DNA from: Streptomyces sp. NBC_01431
GTDB taxonomy: Bacteria; Actinomycetota; Actinomycetes; Streptomycetales; Streptomycetaceae
Assembly: GCF_036231355.1 (NCBI RefSeq)
Contig: NZ_CP109496.1
Coordinates: 1,984,001 to 2,048,000, forward strand
Direction: 5' to 3'
DNA length: 64,000 nucleotides
The notes under the pieces were generated by a model that searched no databases, was not told the DNA's origin, and worked only from the letters and a program-made list of their open reading frames with translations. Within the stretch, counting starts at the first letter, position 1. Each line of letters starts with the position of its first letter. Shown here in pieces: positions 53,937 to 62,141 of this stretch. Made by a program: the position numbers and the translations under genes.

Positions 53937-54932
53937 ATGAGCTTCGCCACGCTCGTCCCCCTTGCCGGGTCAGTACCGGCAACTCCCGTGAACAGACCGG
54001 TGGTTCTGCTGGCCGAGGAGCTGTCCCCCGCCACTGTCGACGCCCTCGGTACGGAAGTGGAGGTGCGCCGCTGCGACGGCAGTGACCGCGGTGAGCTGCT
54101 CGCCGCGCTCGCCGACGCGAACGCGGTGCTGATCCGCTCGGCGACGGCCATGGACGCCGAGGCCATCGCCGCGGCACCGCACCTGAAGGTCATCGCGCGG
54201 GCGGGCATCGGCCTCGACAACGTGGCGGTGGCCGAGGCCACCGCCACCGGGGTCCTGGTCGTGAACGCGCCCACGTCCAACATCGTCAGCGCCGCCGAAC
54301 ACGCCATCGCGCTGCTGCTGGCGGTGGCCAGGAACGTGGCCCCGGCGGACGCCGCGTTGCGGGCCGGCCGCTGGCAGCGGGCGCGCTACACCGGCGTCGA
54401 GCTGTCCGGCAAGGTGCTCGGCATCGTCGGACTCGGCCGGATCGGCTCGCTCGTCGCCCACCGGATGGCCGCGTTCGACATGCGGGTCATCGCCTACGAC
54501 CCCTACGCGGACGCCGAGTCCGCCGAGCGTGCCGGAGCCCGCCTCGTACCCCTGGACGAACTGCTCGCCCACTCCGACTTCATCACCGTGCACCTTCCGA
54601 AGACCCCCGAGACGCTCGGCCTGATCGGTGCGGGCGCGTTCGCCGGGATGAAGCCGGGAGTGCGGATCGTGAACGCCGCGCGCGGCGGCATCGTCGACGA
54701 GGACGCGCTGTACGCCGCGTTGCGGGAGGGCCAGGTCGCGGGGGCGGGTCTCGACGTCTTCGCCACCGAGCCCTGCACGAAGTCGCCGCTGTTCGCCCTG
54801 GAGAACGTGGTGGCGACCCCGCACCTGGGCGCGGGCACCGCCGAGGCCCAGGAGAAGGCGGGCACGTCGGTCGCCGCCTCCGTCCTGCTCGCCCTGTCCG
54901 GTGCCCCGGTTCCGGACGCCGTCAACGGCTGA
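53937..54932 (+). CDS. serA-like: Phosphoglycerate dehydrogenase lacking the regulatory domains
   Basis: 331 aa, with GAGAGAAGG before the ATG. The body reads like the catalytic half of actinobacterial SerA: VVLLAEELSPATVDALG, RAGIGLDNV, NAD motif VGLGRIG, NAARGGIVDE and PHLGAGTAEAQEKAG. Full-length SerA is about 530 aa, with intervening and ACT domains that give serine feedback control. Both are missing here. By context it makes 3-phosphohydroxypyruvate for O-phosphoserine, the substrate of SbnA, so an unregulated copy would drive Dap supply. The active-site His is in PHLGAG and the Glu in FATEPCT. Confidence 0.88.
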   Translation: MSFATLVPLAGSVPATPVNRPVVLLAEELSPATVDALGTEVEVRRCDGSDRGELLAALADANAVLIRSATAMDAEAIAAAPHLKVIARAGIGLDNVAVAEATATGVLVVNAPTSNIVSAAEHAIALLLAVARNVAPADAALRAGRWQRARYTGVELSGKVLGIVGLGRIGSLVAHRMAAFDMRVIAYDPYADAESAERAGARLVPLDELLAHSDFITVHLPKTPETLGLIGAGAFAGMKPGVRIVNAARGGIVDEDALYAALREGQVAGAGLDVFATEPCTKSPLFALENVVATPHLGAGTAEAQEKAGTSVAASVLLALSGAPVPDAVNG

Positions 54933-55016
54933 GGACCCGGCTCCCGCGGCCTGCCCAGCGCCCTCGCGGGCTCGCCGTCCCGCACGTCAACCGCCCAGCC
55001 GCACAAGGAGAGCGCC

Positions 55017-55325
55017 ATGACCCAGCAGACCCTGTCAGGCACCGGCCCGGCCGTCGCCGAGGCCGCGATCGCGAACCTCAGGAGCTCCATCGACGCACTG
55101 GACGCCGAGATCCTCACGCTCCTGGAGCGGCGCCGCGAGCTGTCCGAGGGCGTCCAGCGGGCCCGGATGTCCACGGGCGGGCGCCGCACCGAGTTCAGCC
55201 GCGAGAACGTGATCATCAAGCGGTACGCCGACCTGTTCGGGCGGCCGGGAGGAGCCATCGCCATGACGATTCTGGAGATTTGCCGGGGCTCGACATCAAC
55301 GCGAGCCAGTAGCATCCGGCGCTGA
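55017..55325 (+). CDS. Chorismate mutase (AroQ type)
   Basis: 102 aa with AAGGAG before the ATG. All-helical AroQ fold: IANLRSSIDALDAEILTLLERRREL, then VQRARM and FSRENVIIKRYADLF. The active-site arginines are present; the position of E. coli Lys39 is Arg, and the R-E pair of helix 2 is kept. It converts chorismate to prephenate, so it probably boosts Phe/Tyr supply for the A7 residue. A PchB-like isochorismate-pyruvate lyase role cannot be fully excluded. The last about 15 residues (STSTRASSIRR) run past the usual end and overlap the convergent membrane protein gene by 110 bp. Confidence 0.85.
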   Translation: MTQQTLSGTGPAVAEAAIANLRSSIDALDAEILTLLERRRELSEGVQRARMSTGGRRTEFSRENVIIKRYADLFGRPGGAIAMTILEICRGSTSTRASSIRR

Positions 55326-55824
55326 CCACGAGAAGGTCCAGGCTCAGCGCCATCGCCACGGCGCCCAGGAGCACGAGGAGCGGAGCGAGCAATCCGCCGG
55401 CCGTTTTGACGGGTCGGCGGATGGCCGCTGTCATGAGCAGGGCCAGCAGACCCACGTAGAACAACAGCGGCCCGACGGTGTACACGGCGGGGGTGACGGC
55501 GGGATGCGCCTTGACGGCGAGGAACAGCGCGTCCATCCCGCCCCGGTCGGCCGCCCGGAACCCGACCACGAGGTCGATGACCGCCTGCACGATCCCGGCG
55601 GCAAGCCCCGTCAGGGCGACCGCGGCCGCCGCGGTGGCGGCCGGGTGTAAGTGCCGCCGGCGCAGTCCCCGTACGACGGGTACGAACAGGGCGAGCGAGC
55701 CGAGCAGCAGCAGATGCCCCGTCGTCCATGCAGCGCCGGGGCCCTCGGCGTCGCCGGACAGCCGGACGATGCCGTACGCGGCGAGGAGGGCGGGGGCTGC
55801 CGTGCCGTACCGGTGAAAGGTCAT
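55216..55824 (-). CDS. Integral membrane protein of unknown function
   Basis: 202 aa with about six hydrophobic segments (around residues 8-25, 35-50, 66-88, 115-135 and 140-168). No family motif is recognised. The overall layout resembles DUF998-like or similar small actinobacterial membrane proteins. The last about 30 residues (SSPGKSPESSWRWLLPAARTGRRTA) look like read-through past the natural end into chorismate mutase DNA. It probably belongs to the flanking chromosome, not the biosynthetic cluster. Confidence 0.65.
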   Translation of the reverse strand: MTFHRYGTAAPALLAAYGIVRLSGDAEGPGAAWTTGHLLLLGSLALFVPVVRGLRRRHLHPAATAAAAVALTGLAAGIVQAVIDLVVGFRAADRGGMDALFLAVKAHPAVTPAVYTVGPLLFYVGLLALLMTAAIRRPVKTAGGLLAPLLVLLGAVAMALSLDLLVVSAGCYWLALMSSPGKSPESSWRWLLPAARTGRRTA

Positions 55825-55920
55825 GCGCCGATCGTCGCGTGCGGGGACCGCCGGGCCATCGGGAAGGACCCGGGCACCAACCCTCCCCCGACCCCTACGG
55901 GTTGGGGCCGGACATGGCTG

Positions 55921-55946
55921 AACCCCGGCCCGTCCGGGCCGGGGTT
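55921..55946. terminator. Hairpin terminator downstream of the first SARP regulator
   Basis: Perfect 11-bp arms AACCCCGGCCC (55921-55931) and GGGCCGGGGTT (55936-55946) with a 4-nt loop, 13 bp after the regulator stop. Confidence 0.85.
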
Positions 55947-55958
55947 CGGTGGGCCTGC

Positions 55959-57851
55959 TCAGCCCGCCTGGGCCAGGGCGACCCGTACGGGTCGGTGCAC
56001 GGGCAGGGACTGTACGTACAGCAGGACGAGCCGGTGGAAGCGGAAGTGGAAGGTGGCGGTGTCGGGGCCGCCGGCCTCGCCGAGGGGGCGAACGGTCTCC
56101 AGGAGCGCGCCCTCGGCCAGCCGCTCCACGAGGTCCTCGGCCCGCCGGTCGGGCAGCCCGAGCACGGTCGCGGCCGACGCGGCGGAGAACGGCCGCTCGC
56201 CGAGCACCGAGAGGCGGGCGAGCAGCTCGCGGCTCTCCTCGTCGGTGCGCTCCAGCCAGCTCGCCAGCGATGCGGTCAACTCCAGCTCTCCGAAGGAGAG
56301 TTCACCGAGCCGGGCGTCGGGTTCGGCGAGCCGGCGGGCGAGCCGGGCGACCGACCAGTGGGGCCGGGCGGCCAGCCGGGCCCCCGCGATGCGCAGCGCG
56401 AGCGGCAGTCCCGCGCAGTGGTCGGCGATCAACCGGGCGGCCCCGGGCTCGGCGGCGGTGCGGGCCTTGCCCGCCGTCGCGCTGAGCAGCCCGAGGGACT
56501 CCTCGGGACTCATGGGTTCGAGCGGGAGGGTGAAGGGCCCCGCGGTGACGGCGAGATGGGCGTGGCCGGTGACCAGTGCGGCCGCGGTCGGACCGGCCGG
56601 CAGGAGCGGGGCGAGCCGGCGGCCGTCCACCGCGTTGTCGAGCAGCACCAGGATCCGGCGCCCCGCGGTGCTGGTGCGATAGACCCGTACGAGTTCGTCG
56701 AGGTCGTGCGGGGCCGGGCCGGGCGGCTGCTCGCCGAGCGCGTGCAGCAGGTGGACCAGAACGTCGCGGGGGTCCTTGGGGGCGCCGTCCGGACCGGTCA
56801 GGTCGGCGTACAGCTGACCGTCGGGGAAGTGCTCGCGGCTCTGGTGCGCGGCGTGCACGGCCAGCGCGGTCTTGCCGACGCCGGCCATTCCGGTGATCAG
56901 GCAGCGGCGCGTCGTCGGCTGTCCGCCGGGGGCGAGCAGGCGGCGCAGGGCCGCGAGTTCACGGCCGCGACCGGTGAATCCGGCGGTGTCGGGCGGCAGC
57001 ATGGCGGGCGCACGGACGGAAGCCGGCGCGGGGCGGGTGTGCGACACGGCCGGCTCGGGTTCCAAGGTGCGGACGGCGGCCACGGACAGCGGCTGCCGCT
57101 CCACGGACTCGGGTTCGAGGTCCAGGATTCCACGCAGCACCGCTTGATGAGTATCCGTCAGGTCGGTGCCGGGGTCGACTCCCAGTTCCTCGGCGAGCAC
57201 CGCGCGGCCCTCATGGAAGGCGTGCAGGGCGTCGGCCTGACGGCCGCAGCGGTACAGGGCCGTCATCAACTGGGCGCGCATCCGCTCGCGCAGCGGGAAG
57301 TCCGCCACCAATCGGGTCAGTTCGGCGACGATCTGGTGGTGCCGGCCGAGCGCGAGATCGGCTTCCATCCGATTTTCCAGCGTGGCCGCCCGGCCCTCCT
57401 CCCATTGCGGAATTTCTTCCTCCGCGAGAAATTCCGTGACATTCACCAACATGGGGCCCTGCCAGAGTTCCAGCGCATTGCGCAGCAGACTTCCCGCGTC
57501 CTCATATCGGTGTTCCTGGAGCGCTTGGCGGCCGAGCCGGTCGAAGCGCTCGTATTCCACGACGTCCACCAGACTGTCGCCGGTCTTGATCGCATAGCCG
57601 GGCGAGCGGCGCTCCAGGGTGGCCTCGGGCTCCAGGAGCTTGCGCAGCCGCGACACGTAGGTGTAGATCTGCGCGCTCATCGTCGCGGGCGGGTTGGCGC
57701 CCCACAGGAGCCGGCTCAGCCGGGAGTCGGGCACCACACGGCCCCGGGCCAGCAGCAGGGCCGCGAGAAGCGTGTGCATCTTCGTACCCGACAGAGCGAT
57801 CCGCAGGTCCTCGCGTCTGGCCTCGACCGGGCCTAGCAGGTGGAAGTCCAT
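55959..57851 (-). CDS. SARP-family regulator with NB-ARC domain
   Basis: 630 aa from the ATG at 57851 (MDFHLLGPVEARREDL); an in-frame ATG at 57905 would add 18 residues. The N-terminal OmpR-like winged helix (about 1-95) is followed by a bacterial transcriptional activator domain (about 95-245), the SARP layout. An NB-ARC/AAA ATPase region follows, with Walker A ITGMAGVGKTALA and Walker B RRILVLLDNAVDG. The C-terminal third is winged-helix-like; there are no clear TPR repeats. It probably controls the adjacent NRPS cluster, and its promoter region faces the small exported peptide gene. Confidence 0.9.
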   Translation of the reverse strand: MDFHLLGPVEARREDLRIALSGTKMHTLLAALLLARGRVVPDSRLSRLLWGANPPATMSAQIYTYVSRLRKLLEPEATLERRSPGYAIKTGDSLVDVVEYERFDRLGRQALQEHRYEDAGSLLRNALELWQGPMLVNVTEFLAEEEIPQWEEGRAATLENRMEADLALGRHHQIVAELTRLVADFPLRERMRAQLMTALYRCGRQADALHAFHEGRAVLAEELGVDPGTDLTDTHQAVLRGILDLEPESVERQPLSVAAVRTLEPEPAVSHTRPAPASVRAPAMLPPDTAGFTGRGRELAALRRLLAPGGQPTTRRCLITGMAGVGKTALAVHAAHQSREHFPDGQLYADLTGPDGAPKDPRDVLVHLLHALGEQPPGPAPHDLDELVRVYRTSTAGRRILVLLDNAVDGRRLAPLLPAGPTAAALVTGHAHLAVTAGPFTLPLEPMSPEESLGLLSATAGKARTAAEPGAARLIADHCAGLPLALRIAGARLAARPHWSVARLARRLAEPDARLGELSFGELELTASLASWLERTDEESRELLARLSVLGERPFSAASAATVLGLPDRRAEDLVERLAEGALLETVRPLGEAGGPDTATFHFRFHRLVLLYVQSLPVHRPVRVALAQAG

Positions 57852-57930
57852 GGTTCCCCGTTCAACGATGGGCGTGGTGGCGACTGTGTGCCCCACCTTG
57901 TCCAACCGCTGTGTCCCACCGATTTTGAAT

Positions 57931-57973
57931 CGATTTCATCACCCGGAGAGCTGTTCATCCGGCGACGAAATCG
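57931..57973. promoter_or_regulatory. Inverted repeat in a divergent promoter region
   Basis: CGATTTCATC (57931-57940) and GACGAAATCG (57964-57973) match in 9 of 10 pairs with a 23-bp spacer. A related GATTTTGAATCG lies just before. They sit between the regulator (minus) and the peptide gene (plus), so they could be a regulator-binding site. The region is notably AT-richer than its surroundings. Confidence 0.5.
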
Positions 57974-58060
57974 AAATGATAAGGCGCCAACAGAACAGCT
58001 CCCTAGCGTCCTTCTCGGATCGCAGCCAAGGCGGCGGCGAACGAAACGAGGAGCATTCAG

Positions 58061-58249
58061 ATGAGCTTCATCCGCAGCACGACGGGCGTCATCGTGGCCG
58101 GCATCTTCGCGGCGGGTCTCCTCACCGCCGGCGCCGCCGGAATCGCCCAGGCGGACGAGTCGACCACCACGCCCACCACAGTCACCGCCCCCGCCGCCTC
58201 ACCGGCGCCGACCACCTCGGTCACCCCCGGCGAGAACCCCTGGAACTGA
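58061..58249 (+). CDS. 62-aa exported Thr/Pro-rich peptide
   Basis: A GAGGAG ribosome site precedes the ATG. The N-terminus (MSFIRSTTGVIVAGIFAAGLLTAGAAGIAQA) is a clear Sec signal peptide with cleavage probably after AQA near residue 31. The mature part is about 30 residues: DEST, then Thr/Pro/Ala repeats ending GENPWN. No family is recognised. It lies between two SARP-type regulators, divergent from the first and convergent with the second (36 bp apart). It could be a signalling or surface peptide; function unknown. Confidence 0.75.
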   Translation: MSFIRSTTGVIVAGIFAAGLLTAGAAGIAQADESTTTPTTVTAPAASPAPTTSVTPGENPWN

Positions 58250-58285
58250 CCCCGCGTTCGCCCCCCGGCAGCACCGGGCAGTTGC

Positions 58286-61276
58286 TCAGCCGTCGAGCAG
58301 CCCGGTCAGTTGCCCGGTCGGCACCGGGACGCCCGGTGCGGCCGACTCGACCAGCGCGATCAGCCGGTCGGCACGCTCCAGCCAGTTCTTGGCGGCAACC
58401 GTCGTGAACGCCTCGCGGGCCCGCTCGAAACGGTCCACCGCCCCGGCCCGGCCCGCCATCGCGTCCATGCAGCCGAGATCGATCTCGATCCGCCCGCGCA
58501 GCAGGTCGTCGGACAGCTCGTCCGCGATGCCGAGGGCCGGCTGCAAAGCCTCCTGAGCCTCGGTCAACTCCCCCTGGCGCCACATGGTTTCGCCCATCAG
58601 GCGCAGTGCGTACATCTCCCCGACCCGGTCCCCGCCCGCCCGGGTCAGCGCGATCACCTGCCGGCTCGCCCGGCACGCCTCGTCGGTCCTGCCGTCGCGC
58701 AGCAGCGTCCCGGCGAGCCAATACAGGCTCTGCGCCTCGGCCCGCCAGAAACCGCCCTCGCGGCTCCTGGCCACCGCCTGCTCGGTCAGTTCGACGGCGC
58801 GGGCGAGGTTGCCGCGCTGCGTCTCGATCTGGGCGAGCAGGCCCATCGAGTGCACCGCGCTGCGGACCTCCCCGATCCGCAGCAGCACCTCCATCGCCGC
58901 CTCGCAGTGCTCGGCGGCGCTGTCCATGTCGCCCTCGAAGTGGGCGCAGATCCCCAGCAGTCGGCGCACCCGGGCGGCGCCCGACTCGTCACCGGTCTCC
59001 TCGCACAGCCGCAGTGCGGGTACCAGGCGTTCCTGCGCGCCCTCGTAGCGCCGCTGGTTGATGGCGAGCGAACCGAGGGAACGCAGCATCATCGCCTCGC
59101 CCGCCCGATCACCGCCGCGCCGCGCCGCGGCCAGCGACTGCTCGGCGCAGGACTGCCAGTCCTCCAGGCAGTGCCGGGTCTCGAACAGGGCGGTGGCCGC
59201 GGCGGTGAGCAGCCAGCTGACGGCGGGTTTCGGCGACTGCGCAGCCTGCCCGATGACCCCGACCATGGCCGAGCGCTCCGCCTCGAACCACTGCATGGGG
59301 TCGGCGAGGAGTTCCTCGACCAGTGACTCCGGCAGCGCGGGCCGGTCGGCCCGGCGACCGAGTCCGCCGTGGCCCTCGACCCTGCGGTGGGCCTCCTCGG
59401 CGATCGAGAGCCAGTCGCCGAACGCCCTGTCCAGGGCCGCGGTCCGCTCCTCCTCGCTGTCCTCGGCGAGCGCGAGCTCCCAGGCGTACAACCGCAGCAG
59501 GTCCTGGAAGCGGTAGCGGGCCGGCGCCCCCGGCGGCCCCGAGACCACTTCGAGGAGCTGGGCGTCCACGAGCTGCTCGATCAGGTCCTCGGCCTCCCAC
59601 AGATCGGTGTCCACCACGGAGGCCCCGACCCAGGCCGCGAAGTCGGGGGCGTTGAGCAGGCCGAGTCTTCGGTACATGCGGGCGGCGGCCGGATCCAGGT
59701 CGCGGTAGCTGAGCCAGAGCCCCGCGCGCACTCCGCCCTGCCCCGGGCTGAGTTCGTCGAGCCTGCGCCGCTGATCCTCCAGACGGCCGACCAGGGAGCG
59801 CAGCGACCAGTGCGGGCGGGCGGCGAGGCGGGCCCCCGCGATGCGCAGGGCGAGCGGCAGCCGGTCGCAGAGCTCGCTGAGCCGGGCCGCGGCCACCGGA
59901 TCGGCGTTGAACCGGTCGGGTCCGGCCACCTGCGCGAGCAGCTCGGTGGCCTCGCCCTGGGCGAGGGTGGGCAGGGCGAGGCGCAGCACGTCGTAGTCGC
60001 CGGTCAGGTCGTCGATGGCGTCCCTGCTGGTGATCAGTACACAGCAGCGGCCGGCGCCGGGCAGCAGGGAGCGCACCTGCTCGAAGGAGCGGGCGTTGTC
60101 GAGCAGGATCAGCATCCGCTTGTTGTCGAGCACGCTGCGGTAGAGGGCGGCCCGGTCCGTGGGGTCGGACGGGATCTGCGGGCCGGGCACACCCAGCGAG
60201 CGCAGCAGCCGGTCGAGGGCGGCGCCGGGCGAGACGGGGTCGTCCTTCTCGTCGTATCCGCGCAGGTCTATGAAGAGCCGGCCGTCGGGAAAGCGGGCGG
60301 CGACCTGGTTGGCCCAGTGCACCGCGAGGGCGGTCTTGCCGACTCCGGCGACTCCGGCGACGACACCGACGGCCAGGGGGCGCGAGCCGTAGTTGTCGTC
60401 CAGCATCCGGTCGAGACCGGCGAGTTCGTCCATCCGCCCGGTGAACGCCGCTATGTTCGCGGGGAGTTGGGAGGGCACCGTGGTGATCAGCGCCGGCGCG
60501 GCGTCGACCGCGGGCTGCGCCAGGTCCGGCGAGTCCTGGAGCACGAGGTCGTGCAGCGACTGGAGCGCGGGGCCGGGCTCGATGCCGAGCTGGTCGACCA
60601 GGATGTCGCGCCCCTCCCGGAAGATCTCCAGGGCCTTGGCGCGGCGCCCGGAGCGGTACTCGGCCAGCATGAGGAAGGCACGCGCCTGCTCGCGGAGCGG
60701 GTTCTCCCGTACCAACGCGGACAGTTCGCCGATCAGCGCCCGGTGCCGGCCGAGCTGGAGCTGGAGCCCGGCCCGCTCCTCGCGCAAGTCGAGCCGGAGT
60801 TCCTCAAGGCGGGCCGCGGCCGATTCGGCGACCTCGCTGTCGATCCCCTCAAGGGCACGGCCGCGCCACAGGCTGAGCGCCTCCTCCACCAGGGTGCCGG
60901 CCTCGGCCGCCTGCCCACGCCGGGCGGCGTCCCGGGCGCGACTGGCCCACTCCTCGAACTCCCTGACGTCCACACGGTGTTCACCGGTGGACAGGATGTA
61001 TCCCGGGTGGGAGGTGACGATCAGGTCGTCAACCCCTGCGGCCTCCTTGAAGATCTTGCGGAGCGCCCCGACGCAGATGGCGATCTGGTTGCGTGCCGTG
61101 GTGGGCTCTCTGCCCTGCCAGACCGCCTCGATCAGGCTGTCCACGGAGACCACCCTGTTCGGCGCGAGCAGCAGCGTCGTCAGGACGATCCGCTGCCGGG
61201 CACTGCCGAGCGCGACCCGCTCGCCGTCCACCTGTACGTCCAACGTGCCGAGCAGTCTGAACACGATCTTGCGCAC
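58286..61276 (-). CDS. AfsR-type SARP regulator with NB-ARC and TPR domains
   Basis: 996 aa from a GTG at 61276 (VRKIVFRLLGTLDVQVDG), which has GGGGGA about 9 nt upstream; in-frame ATGs at 61315 and 61360 are alternatives. N-terminal winged helix (about 1-95) and BTAD (about 100-250) are followed by an NB-ARC domain with Walker A GVAGVGKTALAV (about 310-325). The last third is a TPR array, with repeats such as YEGAQERLVPALRLCEE and AVELTEQAVARSREGG. This is the AfsR layout (AfsR is 993 aa). Such proteins integrate kinase signals and activate target promoters. It may control the NRPS cluster, or be a flanking global regulator. Confidence 0.9.
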   Translation of the reverse strand: MRKIVFRLLGTLDVQVDGERVALGSARQRIVLTTLLLAPNRVVSVDSLIEAVWQGREPTTARNQIAICVGALRKIFKEAAGVDDLIVTSHPGYILSTGEHRVDVREFEEWASRARDAARRGQAAEAGTLVEEALSLWRGRALEGIDSEVAESAAARLEELRLDLREERAGLQLQLGRHRALIGELSALVRENPLREQARAFLMLAEYRSGRRAKALEIFREGRDILVDQLGIEPGPALQSLHDLVLQDSPDLAQPAVDAAPALITTVPSQLPANIAAFTGRMDELAGLDRMLDDNYGSRPLAVGVVAGVAGVGKTALAVHWANQVAARFPDGRLFIDLRGYDEKDDPVSPGAALDRLLRSLGVPGPQIPSDPTDRAALYRSVLDNKRMLILLDNARSFEQVRSLLPGAGRCCVLITSRDAIDDLTGDYDVLRLALPTLAQGEATELLAQVAGPDRFNADPVAAARLSELCDRLPLALRIAGARLAARPHWSLRSLVGRLEDQRRRLDELSPGQGGVRAGLWLSYRDLDPAAARMYRRLGLLNAPDFAAWVGASVVDTDLWEAEDLIEQLVDAQLLEVVSGPPGAPARYRFQDLLRLYAWELALAEDSEEERTAALDRAFGDWLSIAEEAHRRVEGHGGLGRRADRPALPESLVEELLADPMQWFEAERSAMVGVIGQAAQSPKPAVSWLLTAAATALFETRHCLEDWQSCAEQSLAAARRGGDRAGEAMMLRSLGSLAINQRRYEGAQERLVPALRLCEETGDESGAARVRRLLGICAHFEGDMDSAAEHCEAAMEVLLRIGEVRSAVHSMGLLAQIETQRGNLARAVELTEQAVARSREGGFWRAEAQSLYWLAGTLLRDGRTDEACRASRQVIALTRAGGDRVGEMYALRLMGETMWRQGELTEAQEALQPALGIADELSDDLLRGRIEIDLGCMDAMAGRAGAVDRFERAREAFTTVAAKNWLERADRLIALVESAAPGVPVPTGQLTGLLDG

Positions 61277-61668
61277 AAGTCTGATTCCCCCAGTCCCGGC
61301 GTCCCCCAAGGTCATTTGACCATCCCGCGCAGCCCCGCCGGGCGGCTCCGCGAGGATCAAGCATTGAATTCAGCCATCCTGGACCTTCGCATAAGAGACC
61401 CCACGCCCCCGTCGGGGGATCCCCCACACCTCTTGCAGGCCTTGTCGGAAAAGGACTTCCGCGCCGAATCGGCCCCCGCACACCCGCTCTCTCGTTCGAA
61501 ACGATCAGGCCGGACGCGACACGAGCCACATCGGTCCACACGGGGCGGCATCCGGCCCGGCACTTTTCGGGCGGCAGCGCCTCGCGGTCGGCCCACCGAA
61601 CGACCGGTCGCCGTCCGCCGCGCCGATCCTGGCCGATTGTCGGACCGAATCAGGCCGTAAATCGCCTC
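61277..61668. other. Non-coding upstream region of the AfsR-type gene
   Basis: About 390 bp with no supported gene. It is less GC-biased in codon pattern than its neighbours. It contains GGTCATTTGACC (61311-61322, inverted repeat GGTCA/TGACC), which overlaps the alternative ATG at 61315. A GC hairpin CCCCCGTCGGGGG lies near 61406-61418. No other signal was identified. Confidence 0.5.
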
Positions 61669-61691
61669 TGCCGGACGCCAGGCGTCCGGCA
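61669..61691 (-). terminator. Hairpin terminator of msrB
   Basis: Arms TGCCGGACGCC (61669-61679) and GGCGTCCGGCA (61681-61691) are fully complementary with a minimal loop, 27 bp after the msrB stop. Confidence 0.7.
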
Positions 61692-61717
61692 GGAGGCTCA
61701 TTCCACCGGCATAGGCC

Positions 61718-62122
61718 TCACGCCGGCGGCGTCAGCTTCAGCGAAATACTGTTGATGCAGTACCGCTGGTCCGTGGGCGTCGGATACCCCTCACCCTCGA
61801 AGACGTGGCCGAGGTGCGAGCCGCACCGGGCGCAGCGGACCTCGGTGCGGAGCATGCCGTGGGAGCGGTCCTCGATCAGTTCGACCGCTTCGGTGTCCTT
61901 CGGGTCGTAGAAGCTCGGCCAGCCGCAGTGCGACTCGAACTTCTCGGTGGAGGTGAAGAGTTCGGCCCCGCAGGCGCGGCACGAGTACACCCCCTGCGTC
62001 TTGGTGTCGGTGTACTCACCGACGAAGGCGGGCTCGGTACCGGCCTGGCGCAGCACCTGGTACTCGGCGGGGCTCAGTTCCGCGCGCCACTGCTCGTCCG
62101 GCTTTTCGACGTCGTACGCCAT
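61718..62122 (-). CDS. msrB: Peptide methionine-R-sulfoxide reductase
   Basis: 134 aa, with GAGGAG before the ATG. It reduces the R epimer of methionine sulfoxide in proteins. Zinc cysteine pairs are C48-x-x-C51 (CRAC) and C97-x-x-C100 (CARC), and the catalytic C122 is in RYCINSISL. GWPSFYDP and GHVFEGEG are family signatures. It is transcribed with murC from upstream (19 bp apart), a conserved neighbourhood in Streptomyces genomes. Confidence 0.96.
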   Translation of the reverse strand: MAYDVEKPDEQWRAELSPAEYQVLRQAGTEPAFVGEYTDTKTQGVYSCRACGAELFTSTEKFESHCGWPSFYDPKDTEAVELIEDRSHGMLRTEVRCARCGSHLGHVFEGEGYPTPTDQRYCINSISLKLTPPA

Positions 62123-62141
62123 GGGGTGCTCCTCGGTCGGA

